NCBI RefSeq assembly: GCF_002786325.1
Contig: NZ_PGTB01000002.1
Coordinates: forward strand, 124,001-188,000
Length of the DNA: 64,000 nucleotides
From: Pseudooceanicola lipolyticus
GTDB taxonomy: Bacteria > Pseudomonadota > Alphaproteobacteria > Rhodobacterales > Rhodobacteraceae
Reading direction: 5' to 3'
The position numbers and the translations under genes are program-made. The notes under the pieces are model-generated. The model ran no database searches, had not been told where the DNA came from, and was given only the letters and a program-made list of their open reading frames with translations. Numbering within the stretch: position 1 is the stretch's first letter; every line of letters starts with the position of its first letter. Of this stretch, positions 16,845 to 25,480 are shown piece by piece.

Positions 16845-17944
16845 TTGGAGCTGTCCGAAAAAACGCTGTCATTATCTGCCCCGAGCTCGGGGGGCAGATC
16901 CGGTATCGCGGTTTCGAAACCATCGAATTTCAACGGCTGGACAATAAAAGTCTCGGCCTTGCCGCCGTCATGCGTAATCTTGCGCAGCAGCTGGCGCGCA
17001 CGCACATGGGGGTCGTCCAACGTTTCGACCAGGGAATTGACCGGACCCCATGGCACCCCCGCCTTATCCAGAAGGTCGCCCCATTCGGCGCGCGTCTTGT
17101 TGACCAAAATCGCCGCGATTTCTTCGCGCAGCGCGGCCTTGCGGGCGACACGGTCGCGGCCTGTCAACGGCGCAAGATCCGCCCTGTTGATCACATCGCA
17201 GAACGGTTTCCAGAACCAGTCCTCATGCGCGATGGACAAGGTCAAGAGCTTGCCGTCTTTGCAGGTGAACACGCCATAGCCCGGCTCGGCGATAAATTCG
17301 CCCAGCGGTGCTCCATTGGCGGCGGGAACGAGGAATGCGGTCAACATCGAAACCACCGCATCCGTCATGGACACGTCCACGTAACGCCCCTGCCCTGTGC
17401 GCTGGCTCGACACCACCGCCGACAGGATTGCGATCGCCGCGAACAACGCCGCGCCAACATCCGCAAGGGGGATCGGCGGCACAGGGCCGGGCTGCTTTGC
17501 ATCGGCCTGATCGGCCAGCAAACCGCCAACCCCTTCATAGCTCAGGTCATGGCCAGCCCTGTCACGATAGGGGCCGTCCTGCCCGTAACCCGAAATCGAT
17601 ACATAAACCAGCCGCGAGTTGACACTACGCATGTCCTCGAAACCGGCACCCAAGGCCGCAAGCTTGCCAGGGCGGAACCCTTCGACGATGACATCCGATT
17701 CCTTGGCCAGTTCGCGAAACCGTGCCAGCCCCTCGGCCGATTTCAGATCCAACGCAACGCTGCGCTTGCCTCGGTTCAGTGCCCGGAACAAGGGCGGAAA
17801 TTGCCGGGCCGGATCGCCGACACCCGGTCGTTCGATCATGATCACCTCGGCTCCCATGTCGGACAACAGCATTGTGGCATAGGGACCGGGAAACTGTTCG
17901 GCAAGGCTGAGAATTTTCAGGCCGGCCAGGGGTGCAGTGCTCAT
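16841..17944 (-). CDS. Family III CoA-transferase fold, alpha-methylacyl-CoA racemase-like
   Basis: A 367-residue CaiB/BaiF-fold protein. I chose ATG 17944, six bases after GGAG, rather than the longer frame. Residues AGHDLSYEG (His 132) and LADVGAAL (Asp 162) align with the His/Asp acid-base pair of alpha-methylacyl-CoA racemase, so racemisation of a 2-methylacyl-CoA is as likely as CoA transfer. Racemases of this type prepare branched-chain acyl-CoAs for stereospecific dehydrogenases. The gene is divergent from the enoyl-CoA hydratase/thiolase/dehydrogenase set at 18058-21284, sharing a 113-base promoter region. Confidence 0.8.
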   Translation of the reverse strand: MSTAPLAGLKILSLAEQFPGPYATMLLSDMGAEVIMIERPGVGDPARQFPPLFRALNRGKRSVALDLKSAEGLARFRELAKESDVIVEGFRPGKLAALGAGFEDMRSVNSRLVYVSISGYGQDGPYRDRAGHDLSYEGVGGLLADQADAKQPGPVPPIPLADVGAALFAAIAILSAVVSSQRTGQGRYVDVSMTDAVVSMLTAFLVPAANGAPLGEFIAEPGYGVFTCKDGKLLTLSIAHEDWFWKPFCDVINRADLAPLTGRDRVARKAALREEIAAILVNKTRAEWGDLLDKAGVPWGPVNSLVETLDDPHVRARQLLRKITHDGGKAETFIVQPLKFDGFETAIPDLPPELGADNDSVFSDSSN

Positions 17945-18057
17945 ATCAATCTCCAGCTCTTTTGTTTTCCACGTGCGGGTCCGCCCGAGTGCAGCGCAAA
18001 TCGCCGCAAAAGACAAGGCGAAAAACCAATAATATGTATAATTATCAGGAGCTTAGC
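17945..18057. promoter_or_regulatory. Divergent promoter region, AMACR-like gene / enoyl-CoA hydratase
   Basis: A 113-base gap between divergent starts. It is AT-rich at the right end, with TATAAT at 18037-18042 within ATAATATGTATAATTAT, but that hexamer is so close to ATG 18058 that it may not be the real -10. No copy of the 14-bp motif found elsewhere in the window is seen here. Confidence 0.4.
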
Positions 18058-18846
18058 ATGAGTGAAGCAAAGCAGACGCTATTCGTTGAGCGGGTCGCAA
18101 AAACTGAATGGATTACCTTCCAGCGCACCGAACAGCTCAACGCAATGTCAACGCAGATGCTGCGCGAGATGGCGGCAGCACTGGAATCGGCGCTGGCCGA
18201 CGATGGGGTGCGTACAATTGTCCTGACCGGCTCTGGCCGGGCATTCTGCGCCGGTGCCGATCTGAAAGAAGTTGCTGGCGCCAAACATGCACCAGGCGAG
18301 CCGGATCTTCTGGATCTTGTCGATCACACGTTTGGGCTGATGCGACATGGCCCGAAACCGGTGATCGCCGCAGTGAACGGGCTGGCGATGGCGGGCGGTT
18401 TGGAAATGGTGATGGCCTGCGATCTGGTCTTTGCCGCCGAAAGCGCGCAACTGGGCGACGCACATTCCAACTTTGGCGTCTTTCCCGGGGCCGGCGGTGC
18501 GGCGATCCTGCCGCGTAGGATTGGCCTGAACCGCGCGAAATACCTGCTGTTCTCGGGCGAGAACGTTTCGGCACGGGACATGATGGACTGGGGACTGGTG
18601 AACAAGGTCATCGCGGACGAAGACCTGCGACAAGCGGTGCAGGCCTTTACCGACAGGCTGGCAGAAAAAAGCCCGGCGGTCTTACGCCGCATGAAGACGG
18701 TTTCCAATCGGTCGCTGGACGTGGACGAAACCGCCGCGCTTTCCGAAGAGATGCTGAACCTGCGCGCGCACATGCGATCCTGGGACATGCACGAGGGTCT
18801 GTCGGCGTTCAATGAAAAACGAAAACCGCAGTTTCGCGGATACTAG
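18058..18846 (+). CDS. Enoyl-CoA hydratase/isomerase family protein
   Basis: A 262-residue crotonase. The oxyanion-hole segment FCAGADLKEV is at about 63-72 and MAGGLEMVMACDL holds Glu 116, matching the first catalytic Glu of enoyl-CoA hydratase. The second catalytic Glu position is His 136 (GDAHSNFGVFPGAGG), so a different reaction (isomerase, hydrolase, lyase) or one-Glu hydration must be considered. ATG 18058 is chosen because AGGAG lies 7 bases upstream, though the frame is open further left. It starts a + strand unit with the thiolase and dehydrogenase genes. Confidence 0.85.
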   Translation: MSEAKQTLFVERVAKTEWITFQRTEQLNAMSTQMLREMAAALESALADDGVRTIVLTGSGRAFCAGADLKEVAGAKHAPGEPDLLDLVDHTFGLMRHGPKPVIAAVNGLAMAGGLEMVMACDLVFAAESAQLGDAHSNFGVFPGAGGAAILPRRIGLNRAKYLLFSGENVSARDMMDWGLVNKVIADEDLRQAVQAFTDRLAEKSPAVLRRMKTVSNRSLDVDETAALSEEMLNLRAHMRSWDMHEGLSAFNEKRKPQFRGY

Positions 18847-18862
18847 GTCAGGAGGACAAACG

Positions 18863-20101
18863 ATGCAGGACATTTACATCGTTGGCATCGGGATGACGCC
18901 GTTCGGAAAGTTCCGGGACAAAACCATCAAGGACATGACCGGCGAGGCCGTCGCCGCCGCGCTTTCCGATGCCCGAGTGACGGCAGATCGTATCGACGGC
19001 GCATTCTTCTCGAACGCGGTGCAGGGCCACATGGAGGGCCAGCACATGATCCGCGGCGAAATCGCGCTGCGTGAAATGGGCATTCAGGGCATTCCGGTGG
19101 TGAATGTCGAAAACGCCTGCGCCAGCGCCTCGACCGGGTTCAAACTGGCAGTCGATTTCCTCAAGGCCGGCAATGGCGACTGCTGTCTCGCCGTGGGCGC
19201 CGAAAAGATGTATTCTGACGACCGTGCGTTGATGTTTTCGGCCTTCGACAGCGGCTGGGACGTCAGCAACAGCGAAGAGGTCGCGCAACGGCTGGCCGAT
19301 CTGGGTGCAGGGGTCGAGGAACCCGAAGGATCGAAATCGCCCAAGCCCTACAGCGTGTTCATGGATGTCTACGCAGGCTTCGCCCGGCTGCACATGAAGA
19401 CCTTTGGCACAACTCAGGAACAGTTCGCCGCCGTCGCCGCCAAGAACCATGCGCATTCCGTGCATAATCCACTGGCGCAATACCGAGAAGCCATGAGCGT
19501 CGATCGGGTATTGGCCGCGCCGCCGATCACCTATCCGCTGACCCTGCCGATGTGCGCCCCGATCTCGGACGGGGCCGCTGCGGCCGTTTTATGCACCGGC
19601 GAGGGGATAAAACGTCTGGGCCTAGATCCCGCGCGCGCGATCAAGGTCAAGGCCGCGATCCTGCGCTCGGGCACCGATCGTCCGCCGGAAGATTACAAGA
19701 ACCACCTGACCCGGCTTGCCGCGCTTGAGGCCTATGAACAGGCCGGGATCGGCCCCGAGGATATATCGGTGGCCGAAGTGCATGACGCCACGGCCGTGGG
19801 CGAAGTGATCCAGATCGAGAACCTCGGATTTGTCGAATTCGGCGAGGGCGGTCCCGCCAGTCTGCGCGGCGAGACAAAGATCGGTGGACGCATTCCGGTG
19901 AACCCCTCGGGCGGGTTGGAATCCAAGGGCCACCCGGTCGGTGCCACAGGGATAGGGCAGGTTTTCGAACTGGTCACGCAACTACGCGGCGAAGCTGGCG
20001 CGCGTCAGGTCGAAGGGGCAAAGAACGCCATCGCCGAAAACGGCGGGGGGTTGCACGGGGTAGAAGAAGCGGCCGCCTGCGTCACCATTCTGGGCCGTTG
20101 A
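18863..20101 (+). CDS. Thiolase family protein (lipid-transfer/SCP2-thiolase type)
   Basis: A 412-residue thiolase-fold enzyme from ATG 18863, with AGGAGGACAAACG upstream. The nucleophile Cys 86 is present in NVENACASAST, and GLESKGHPVGATG supplies the catalytic His loop; the C-terminal Cys lies in AAACVTILG. It should cleave a 3-ketoacyl-CoA with CoA. Sequence style (EVHDATAVGEVIQIENLGF) is that of the thiolase/SCP-x group rather than FadA. Contrast with the thiolase-like protein at 54231, which lacks the Cys. It lies between a crotonase and an acyl-CoA dehydrogenase gene, a beta-oxidation set. Confidence 0.87.
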   Translation: MQDIYIVGIGMTPFGKFRDKTIKDMTGEAVAAALSDARVTADRIDGAFFSNAVQGHMEGQHMIRGEIALREMGIQGIPVVNVENACASASTGFKLAVDFLKAGNGDCCLAVGAEKMYSDDRALMFSAFDSGWDVSNSEEVAQRLADLGAGVEEPEGSKSPKPYSVFMDVYAGFARLHMKTFGTTQEQFAAVAAKNHAHSVHNPLAQYREAMSVDRVLAAPPITYPLTLPMCAPISDGAAAAVLCTGEGIKRLGLDPARAIKVKAAILRSGTDRPPEDYKNHLTRLAALEAYEQAGIGPEDISVAEVHDATAVGEVIQIENLGFVEFGEGGPASLRGETKIGGRIPVNPSGGLESKGHPVGATGIGQVFELVTQLRGEAGARQVEGAKNAIAENGGGLHGVEEAAACVTILGR

Positions 20102-20117
20102 AACAAGGAGACGAACC

Positions 20118-21284
20118 ATGGAAAACGTGATCGCCGCCGCTCAGGCAATCTATACAGATGAGCAACGCATGTTGCTGGAAAACTTCCGCAAGATGGCCGA
20201 GGCAGAGTTCGCGCCGCTGGCCGAGAAATACGAGAACCTCGGCCACCCCCCCGATGCGAAAACCCTGAAGTCCCTGTTCGCCAAGGTCGAGGAATTCGGG
20301 CTGATCAGCGGCCTGATCCCCGAAGAGGACGGCGGTGCCGGAATCGACCGCATGACCTATGGCATCCTATACGAGGAACTGGCCCGGATATGGGCCGATC
20401 TGGCAATCGCGGTGCTGATTCAGGGTCATGCCGTGTTCGCGGTCAACCTCTTGGGAAATGTGGCGCAGAAAGAGGCCTATCTGAAGCCGCTCCTGCGCAG
20501 CGAACGGATCTGTGCCACCTGTATTTCCGAACCAGAGGTCGGTTCGAACGTACGCGAGGTCAAGACACGTGCGGACCGCGAGGGCGATAAGATTTTCGTC
20601 ACTGGCCAGAAGCTCTGGATTTCCAATGGGGCCCAGTCGGATTTCGCCATCGTTGTCTGCAATCTGGACGACGGTATTTCCATGGTCATCGTCGACCGCG
20701 ATACCGGCAACTACGAGAGCCGCGAATTGCGCAAGCTGGGGCTTGTCGGTGCATCGACCTGCGAATTGTTTTTCGACCGTGCCGAAACCAGCGCTGACCA
20801 TGTTCTGGGTAATGCAGGCGGCGGCCTGTTCCAGACATTGAAACTGTTTGAGAGCGCTCGCGTGTTTGTCGGCCTGACGAGCATTGGCATAGCGCAGGCG
20901 GCGTTGGAATGTGCCGTCAAATATGCGCAGGATCGCCAACAACATGGTAAGCCGATCGGCGGGCACCAGTTGATTCAAGGCTACCTGGCCGACATGGCCA
21001 CGCACCTGGATGCCGCGCGCCTGTTGTGCCAGCGCGGGCTGCAACTTCTGGACCTGGGCGTGCGCTGTGACACCCAGACCTCGATGGCGAAATGGTATGC
21101 AACCGAAATGGCCGTCGAAATCGCCGGCAAAGCGGTGCAGATCCACGGCGGCAACGGCATCACCAAAGAGTTCCCCGTTGAACGGCACTTCCGCAATGCA
21201 AAGGTCATGCCGATTCCCGATGGCACCACCGAAATCCAAAAACTGGTCATCGGGCGCAACCTGACCGGGCTTAACGCGTTCTGA
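20118..21284 (+). CDS. Acyl-CoA dehydrogenase
   Basis: A 388-residue acyl-CoA dehydrogenase with CISEPEVGSNVREVKT and GQKLWISNG in the middle domain, QIHGGNGITKEFPVER near the C terminus. The motif normally EGTxxIQ reads IPDGTTEIQ, so the catalytic Glu position is Asp; activity may be altered or rely on another residue. It is the third gene of the 18058-21284 unit, 16 bases after the thiolase. A hairpin follows its stop. Confidence 0.88.
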   Translation: MENVIAAAQAIYTDEQRMLLENFRKMAEAEFAPLAEKYENLGHPPDAKTLKSLFAKVEEFGLISGLIPEEDGGAGIDRMTYGILYEELARIWADLAIAVLIQGHAVFAVNLLGNVAQKEAYLKPLLRSERICATCISEPEVGSNVREVKTRADREGDKIFVTGQKLWISNGAQSDFAIVVCNLDDGISMVIVDRDTGNYESRELRKLGLVGASTCELFFDRAETSADHVLGNAGGGLFQTLKLFESARVFVGLTSIGIAQAALECAVKYAQDRQQHGKPIGGHQLIQGYLADMATHLDAARLLCQRGLQLLDLGVRCDTQTSMAKWYATEMAVEIAGKAVQIHGGNGITKEFPVERHFRNAKVMPIPDGTTEIQKLVIGRNLTGLNAF

Positions 21285-21300
21285 AAAGGGCCTTGGCCGC

Positions 21301-21334
21301 CCCACCGTCGGCGCTCGTCAGCGTCGAGGGTGGG
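21301..21334. terminator. Terminator-like hairpin between convergent dehydrogenase genes
   Basis: Fifteen-base arms (CCCACCGTCGGCGCT / AGCGTCGAGGGTGGG, two mismatches) and loop CGTC, 16 bases after the + strand stop and 34 bases beyond the - strand stop at 21369. No T run, but stability and placement suit a shared terminator. Confidence 0.6.
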
Positions 21335-21368
21335 CACGACCCGGAGTGATCGCGATACGGGCGAAGAG

Positions 21369-22532
21369 TCAGTAGGACTTGGGCATCCCCAATGCCTTCT
21401 CGGCCACGTAGGAGAGGATCAACTCCTCGCTGACCGGCGCGATGAAGTTCAGTACGCTTTCGCGAAAGTAACGCTCGACGTGGTATTCCTGCGCGAAGCC
21501 AAAGCCGCCGTGGGTGCGCACCGCGCGGAATGCCGCTTCGTAGGCCGCCGAGCCGGCGAGGTTGCGCGCGGTATTGGCCTCCAGCCCGCAGGGCTTGCCC
21601 TGATCGTAAAGCGTGGCGGCTTTGTAGGTCATCAGTTCCGCCGCCTGAAGGCGCATCCACACCGAGGCCAGCGGATGCTGGATCGCCTGGTTCTGGCCGA
21701 TTGGACGGTCGAAGACGACGCGTTCGCGCGCATAGGCGGCCGCCTTTTCCAGTACGTACATCCCAAACCCGACCGCAGCCGCGGCGACAATGATCCGCTC
21801 GGCATTCAGCCCGTGGAGCAGGACCTTGAAACCCTCACCTTCCGCGCCGATGCGGTCCTCTTCGGGCACCTCCAGCCCATCAATGAAGATAGCGTTGGAG
21901 TCGACCGCCTTGCGGCCCATCTTGGCAATTTCATGCACGTCGATCTTGCTGCGGTCGAAATCGGTGTAGAACACTGACATGCCGTCGGTCGGTCGCTCGC
22001 AGTCCTCGATGGGCGTGGTCCGGGTCACCAGCAGGATGTGATCTGCGCGCTGTGCGGTCGAGGTCCAGACCTTGCGCCCGTTGACCACATACCCACCGTC
22101 TTCGCGTCGGCGCGCAAAGGTCGAGATATGCGTGGTATCAAGGCCGGCGTCCGGTTCGGTTACGCCGAAGCAGGAGCGGTGCTCTCCGCGGATCAGAGGC
22201 GGCAGCATTCGAGCCTTCTGTTCGTCGGTGCCGAAGCCGACCACCGGTTGCAGCCCAAAGATATTGATATGCACCGCGGAACTGGCCGCCGCGCCGTAAC
22301 GCCCGATCTCCTGCATGACCAGCGATGCCTCTGTGATACCCAGGCCCGATCCGCCATACTGCTCTTCCATCGTGACGCCATAGAAACCGCCCTTTGCGAT
22401 CTCGGCCGCAAAATCTTCGGGGAAGGTCCCGGTTCGTTCGCGTTCCAGCCAGTAGGCATCGTCGAAACGCGAGCAGATCCTGGCCACCGCGTCGCGGATG
22501 GCCCGTTGCTCTTCGGTGAGATCGAAATCCAT
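21369..22532 (-). CDS. Acyl-CoA dehydrogenase family protein
   Basis: A 387-residue dehydrogenase from ATG 22532 with AAGGAG seven bases upstream. Motifs: CFGVTEPDAGLDTT, NGRKVWTSTAQ, FDRPIGQNQAIQHPLA, RTHGGFGFAQEYHVER. The terminal IAPVSEELILSYVAEKALGM lacks the common EGT motif, as in the paralogues at 6924 and 47896. It is the third gene of a - strand operon (CoA-transferase, GntR regulator, dehydrogenase) and starts 4 bases after the regulator. Confidence 0.9.
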   Translation of the reverse strand: MDFDLTEEQRAIRDAVARICSRFDDAYWLERERTGTFPEDFAAEIAKGGFYGVTMEEQYGGSGLGITEASLVMQEIGRYGAAASSAVHINIFGLQPVVGFGTDEQKARMLPPLIRGEHRSCFGVTEPDAGLDTTHISTFARRREDGGYVVNGRKVWTSTAQRADHILLVTRTTPIEDCERPTDGMSVFYTDFDRSKIDVHEIAKMGRKAVDSNAIFIDGLEVPEEDRIGAEGEGFKVLLHGLNAERIIVAAAAVGFGMYVLEKAAAYARERVVFDRPIGQNQAIQHPLASVWMRLQAAELMTYKAATLYDQGKPCGLEANTARNLAGSAAYEAAFRAVRTHGGFGFAQEYHVERYFRESVLNFIAPVSEELILSYVAEKALGMPKSY

Positions 22533-22536
22533 GCGA

Positions 22537-23412
22537 TCACTCCTTCTTCTGACGTGGGTGTGGTTCGCCCGAATGCTCGGGCGGGGCGGGTTCCGCCATA
22601 TGCGGGCGCCAGGAGCCGGGATCTCCTGTGGCGAGATTGCCGAACTGGCGCTCGGCGGAAAAGACGTCGCTGCGGATCTGCACGAGGTGAGCCATGACCG
22701 GGCGGCCTTCGGGATCGAACAAGCGCGAGACCACATGGGCCACCGGCTCGCTGAGGGTGATGCCCAACAGGTGCGCGGTGGCGATGTCGGCCCGAACGAT
22801 GGTGATGATCTGGTCGCCCGACAGATCCGTCATGCCGGTGTGGTCGCGCAGCAGTTGCGAATATAGCTGCGTTTCGTCAGCGCCCTCGGGCAGCATCTCG
22901 AAATAGCGTTGCGGCAGCCACAGATCGACCAGCGAATACGGCTGCTGCCCGGCGTGATGGCGCTTGCGCACATGAACCAGCGGCGTTTCCATCCCCGTCA
23001 GGTCGCGGCCAAGATCGGGAAGCTCCTTACAGGGCGCACGCGACAATATATCTATACGCACCTGTGCCCCGAGCGTCAGCGGATCGTAGGCGGGCGCACG
23101 TGGCTCGCTCTCCTCGGCCGCCGCAGTCACGAAGGTGCCCAGTCCGCGCGTGCTGTCGATCATGCCCTCATTGCGCAGAACCCCAAGAGCCTGGCGGACG
23201 GTTTCGCGCGCCAGGCCGTATTCGTCGCGCAGGGCCGGAAGGGTTGGCAACTGGCTGTGTATGGGCCAATCGCCGCAGCGAATCTTTTCGCGAAATAGGC
23301 TTGCGAGCTTGAGATACAAGGGGATGCCGTCACGCTGCCGAAGCAGTTCCCTGGCCGAGCCTTCCTCCGGGCGGGGACAGTGGCCGACGCCGGTGGTCCG
23401 GGTGCCGCTCAA
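22537..23412 (-). CDS. GntR-family transcriptional regulator (HutC/UTRA type)
   Basis: A 291-residue regulator. Residues about 28-97 form the GntR winged helix (IPLYLKLASLFREKI, LPTLPALRDEYGLARETVRQALGVLRNEGMI in part, RGLGTFVT); the C-terminal 170 residues match the UTRA ligand domain layout (VHVRKRHHAGQQPYSLVDLW). Such repressors usually release DNA on binding a pathway metabolite. The gene overlaps the CoA-transferase stop (ATGA) and is co-transcribed with it and the dehydrogenase. The best target is the divergent region at 24669-24886, which would give autoregulation and control of the TRAP genes. Confidence 0.88.
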   Translation of the reverse strand: MSGTRTTGVGHCPRPEEGSARELLRQRDGIPLYLKLASLFREKIRCGDWPIHSQLPTLPALRDEYGLARETVRQALGVLRNEGMIDSTRGLGTFVTAAAEESEPRAPAYDPLTLGAQVRIDILSRAPCKELPDLGRDLTGMETPLVHVRKRHHAGQQPYSLVDLWLPQRYFEMLPEGADETQLYSQLLRDHTGMTDLSGDQIITIVRADIATAHLLGITLSEPVAHVVSRLFDPEGRPVMAHLVQIRSDVFSAERQFGNLATGDPGSWRPHMAEPAPPEHSGEPHPRQKKE

Positions 23413-24668
23413 GGCTGGTCGCCGGACCGAGGCACCGCTCCTGTCAGACCGTCGTTTACCGACGAGTCCTGCTCGGGTTGCACAACGACACCGGCCTTTA
23501 TCAGTTGAGCAACCCTTTCCGGTGAGAAGCCGAACTCTTCCAGGATCGCCGTGCCCTGTGCGCCAAGGGCAGGTGCCGGAAGATCGGGGCCCATCTCGAC
23601 GCCGCGCATCGTATAAGGGCTTCGGACCCGGCGCATCGGCCCCTGCTGGGGATGGTCATAATCTTCTATCAGGCCAACGGCGCGGACATGCGGATCGTCG
23701 GGCAGGTCCTCCATCGCCATCACTGGGGCATTGGGAATATCGAGGGCATCGAACAGCGCCTGCCACTCTGCGGTGGTCCGCTGCGGCAGGATATGCGTTA
23801 CAACAAGTTCATAGAGTTCGGGAAAATGCCGCTGTGCGGTCGCCGCGTCGGTCATCATGGGGCCGTCGGCCACGTCGTCGCGACCCACAGCACGCAGAAA
23901 CCGCTGCCATTGATCGAATTTGTAGATCCCGTGCGCGATGAAACCGTCGCTGGTTTGCGCTGGTTTGCGGAATGGACTCATGACCCGCGCATAGCCGAAC
24001 CCGCCTTCCGGAGGCCGGAAGGCCGCCCCGTTGAAATGCTGGCTCAACATCACCGATATCATCGTTTCGAACATCGGCGTTTCGATGTAGCACCCTTCGC
24101 CGGTGGTGCGCTGCCGGAACAGGCCGGCCAGCATCGCCTGACCCAGCGCCAGCCCGGTGATCTTGTCGGCGGCCACCATCGGCACAAAGGCGGGGGCACC
24201 TGCGTTGCGCCCGTTGGCCTCGGCCAGACCCGACCGGGCCTGAATCAGGTCATCGAAGGCGGGCAAGTCGGCATAGGGCCCGTCCTGCCCGAACCCGATC
24301 GCGGCGCAGTAGACGATGCGCGGATTGACCTCCCGCACGGCGTCATATCCAAGACCCAGCCGCTCGATCGCAGGCACTCGCATATTGTGAACCACGATGT
24401 CCGCCTGACTCAGCATCTCCAGCAGCGCCGCACGCCCTTCGGGGGATTTGAGATCAAGCGCAATGCTGCGTTTGTTCCGGTTCACCGCCATCCACTGAGC
24501 GGTCATACCCGGCACGCGCGAGGCGCCGAGGCGCCGATAATAGTCGCCTTCCGGCGCTTCGACCTTGATCACATCAGCGCCGAAATCGCCCAGGAACTGG
24601 GTGGCGTAGGGGGCCAGGAGAATATGGCCCAGCTCTACCACGCGCACCCCGTCGAGCATTTGAAACAT
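23409..24668 (-). CDS. Family III CoA-transferase (CaiB/BaiF)
   Basis: A 419-residue CoA-transferase from ATG 24668. FDDLIQARSGLAEANG and VAADKITG place Asp 168 at the catalytic Asp position of formyl-CoA transferase, and no GHD racemase motif is present, so true CoA transfer (or intramolecular transfer) is favoured. It would activate the acid brought in by the adjacent TRAP importer using another CoA ester as donor. The ribosome site is a run of nine G on the coding strand, unusual in being homopolymeric. Confidence 0.87.
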   Translation of the reverse strand: MFQMLDGVRVVELGHILLAPYATQFLGDFGADVIKVEAPEGDYYRRLGASRVPGMTAQWMAVNRNKRSIALDLKSPEGRAALLEMLSQADIVVHNMRVPAIERLGLGYDAVREVNPRIVYCAAIGFGQDGPYADLPAFDDLIQARSGLAEANGRNAGAPAFVPMVAADKITGLALGQAMLAGLFRQRTTGEGCYIETPMFETMISVMLSQHFNGAAFRPPEGGFGYARVMSPFRKPAQTSDGFIAHGIYKFDQWQRFLRAVGRDDVADGPMMTDAATAQRHFPELYELVVTHILPQRTTAEWQALFDALDIPNAPVMAMEDLPDDPHVRAVGLIEDYDHPQQGPMRRVRSPYTMRGVEMGPDLPAPALGAQGTAILEEFGFSPERVAQLIKAGVVVQPEQDSSVNDGLTGAVPRSGDQP

Positions 24669-24886
24669 GATTCCCCCCCCCGGCACCGGATCGGCTGCAC
24701 CGACCGCACGCTACAAAAGACTAAAAGACTGTATTGCTAGTTTTTTTGCACGGGGAGCGTTGACATGCAAGGGGGCCTTGCTAAGTTTGGCGCCACAATG
24801 AGGCTAAGGCGGCTCGTTTCCGGCGTGGAAATCGCCGATGGAAATGGCCCGAAATAGCGCCAAAAAAAAGGGGGGGGGTGGCCGCA
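24669..24886. promoter_or_regulatory. Divergent regulatory region, CoA-transferase/GntR operon and TRAP operon
   Basis: The gap contains TTGACA (24760-24765) followed 16 bases on by TAAGTT reading toward the TRAP genes; the spacer is filled by a perfect inverted repeat GCAAGG-GGG-CCTTGC (24767-24781). A tandem repeat AAAAGACT-AAAAGACT lies at 24715-24730. These are the best operator candidates for the GntR protein encoded next door. Both start codons are preceded by G homopolymers (nine bases each). Confidence 0.55.
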
Positions 24887-25480
24887 ATGGAACCGCCGAA
24901 GAAAAGGGGGGGCGCGCGCGGCCTGTTGGCCGTTTCGCGGGGGCTGGCCGTGCTAGAGACCGGGTTTGCGGCGCTGGCCTGTGTCGCACTGGCGGTGATC
25001 ATGCTGATCGTGGTCGTGGATGTTGCGATGCGCTACGCGCTTTCGATGCCACTGGGCTGGTCCTACGACCTGATCGGTCTCTACCTTGTGGTCACGGTAT
25101 TCTTCCTGATGCTGCCCGACACACTCCATCATCACGGGCACGTGGCAATCGATCTGTTCCAAAACATACTTCCGCGACGGGTTCGCCATCTGGGGCAGGC
25201 GGTGGGCTATGCTGCAGGGGCAGTTGTCATGGCGCTGATCGCGTTCGAGGCCTGGGGCCGCTTCCAGAGCGCCTATGCCGGGCAGGACCGGATCGCCGCG
25301 CTGGTCCCATGGCTGACCTGGCCGGCCTATCTGGTCGTCCTGATTGGCACCGCGCTGCTGACGCTGCGCCTGATCTACCGGGTGGTCGGGCACGCGTTTT
25401 CCATCTTCTCGCGCCACGATCTGGTTGAAATGCCGCCCCCGCCCGAGACCACCGCGCTCCAAGGGGAGGACGTCCTGTGA
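24887..25480 (+). CDS. dctQ: TRAP transporter small permease (DctQ-like)
   Basis: A 197-residue protein with four hydrophobic segments. DVAMRYALSMPLGWSYDL matches the DctQ core, and HGHVAIDLFQN follows the second segment. It is the small membrane subunit that pairs with the DctM subunit encoded next (GTGA overlap). ATG 24887 is preferred because the A8G9 tract at 24862-24878 then lies at ribosome-site distance; GTG 24878 is directly in the tract. A second G7 run falls in codons 7-9, giving two slippage-prone sites at the start. Confidence 0.85.
   Translation: MEPPKKRGGARGLLAVSRGLAVLETGFAALACVALAVIMLIVVVDVAMRYALSMPLGWSYDLIGLYLVVTVFFLMLPDTLHHHGHVAIDLFQNILPRRVRHLGQAVGYAAGAVVMALIAFEAWGRFQSAYAGQDRIAALVPWLTWPAYLVVLIGTALLTLRLIYRVVGHAFSIFSRHDLVEMPPPPETTALQGEDVL

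Noticed and set aside
16790..18061. A 423-codon + strand frame opposite the AMACR-like gene
   Set aside because: No family features; the - strand gene has catalytic motifs, a ribosome site and proper length.
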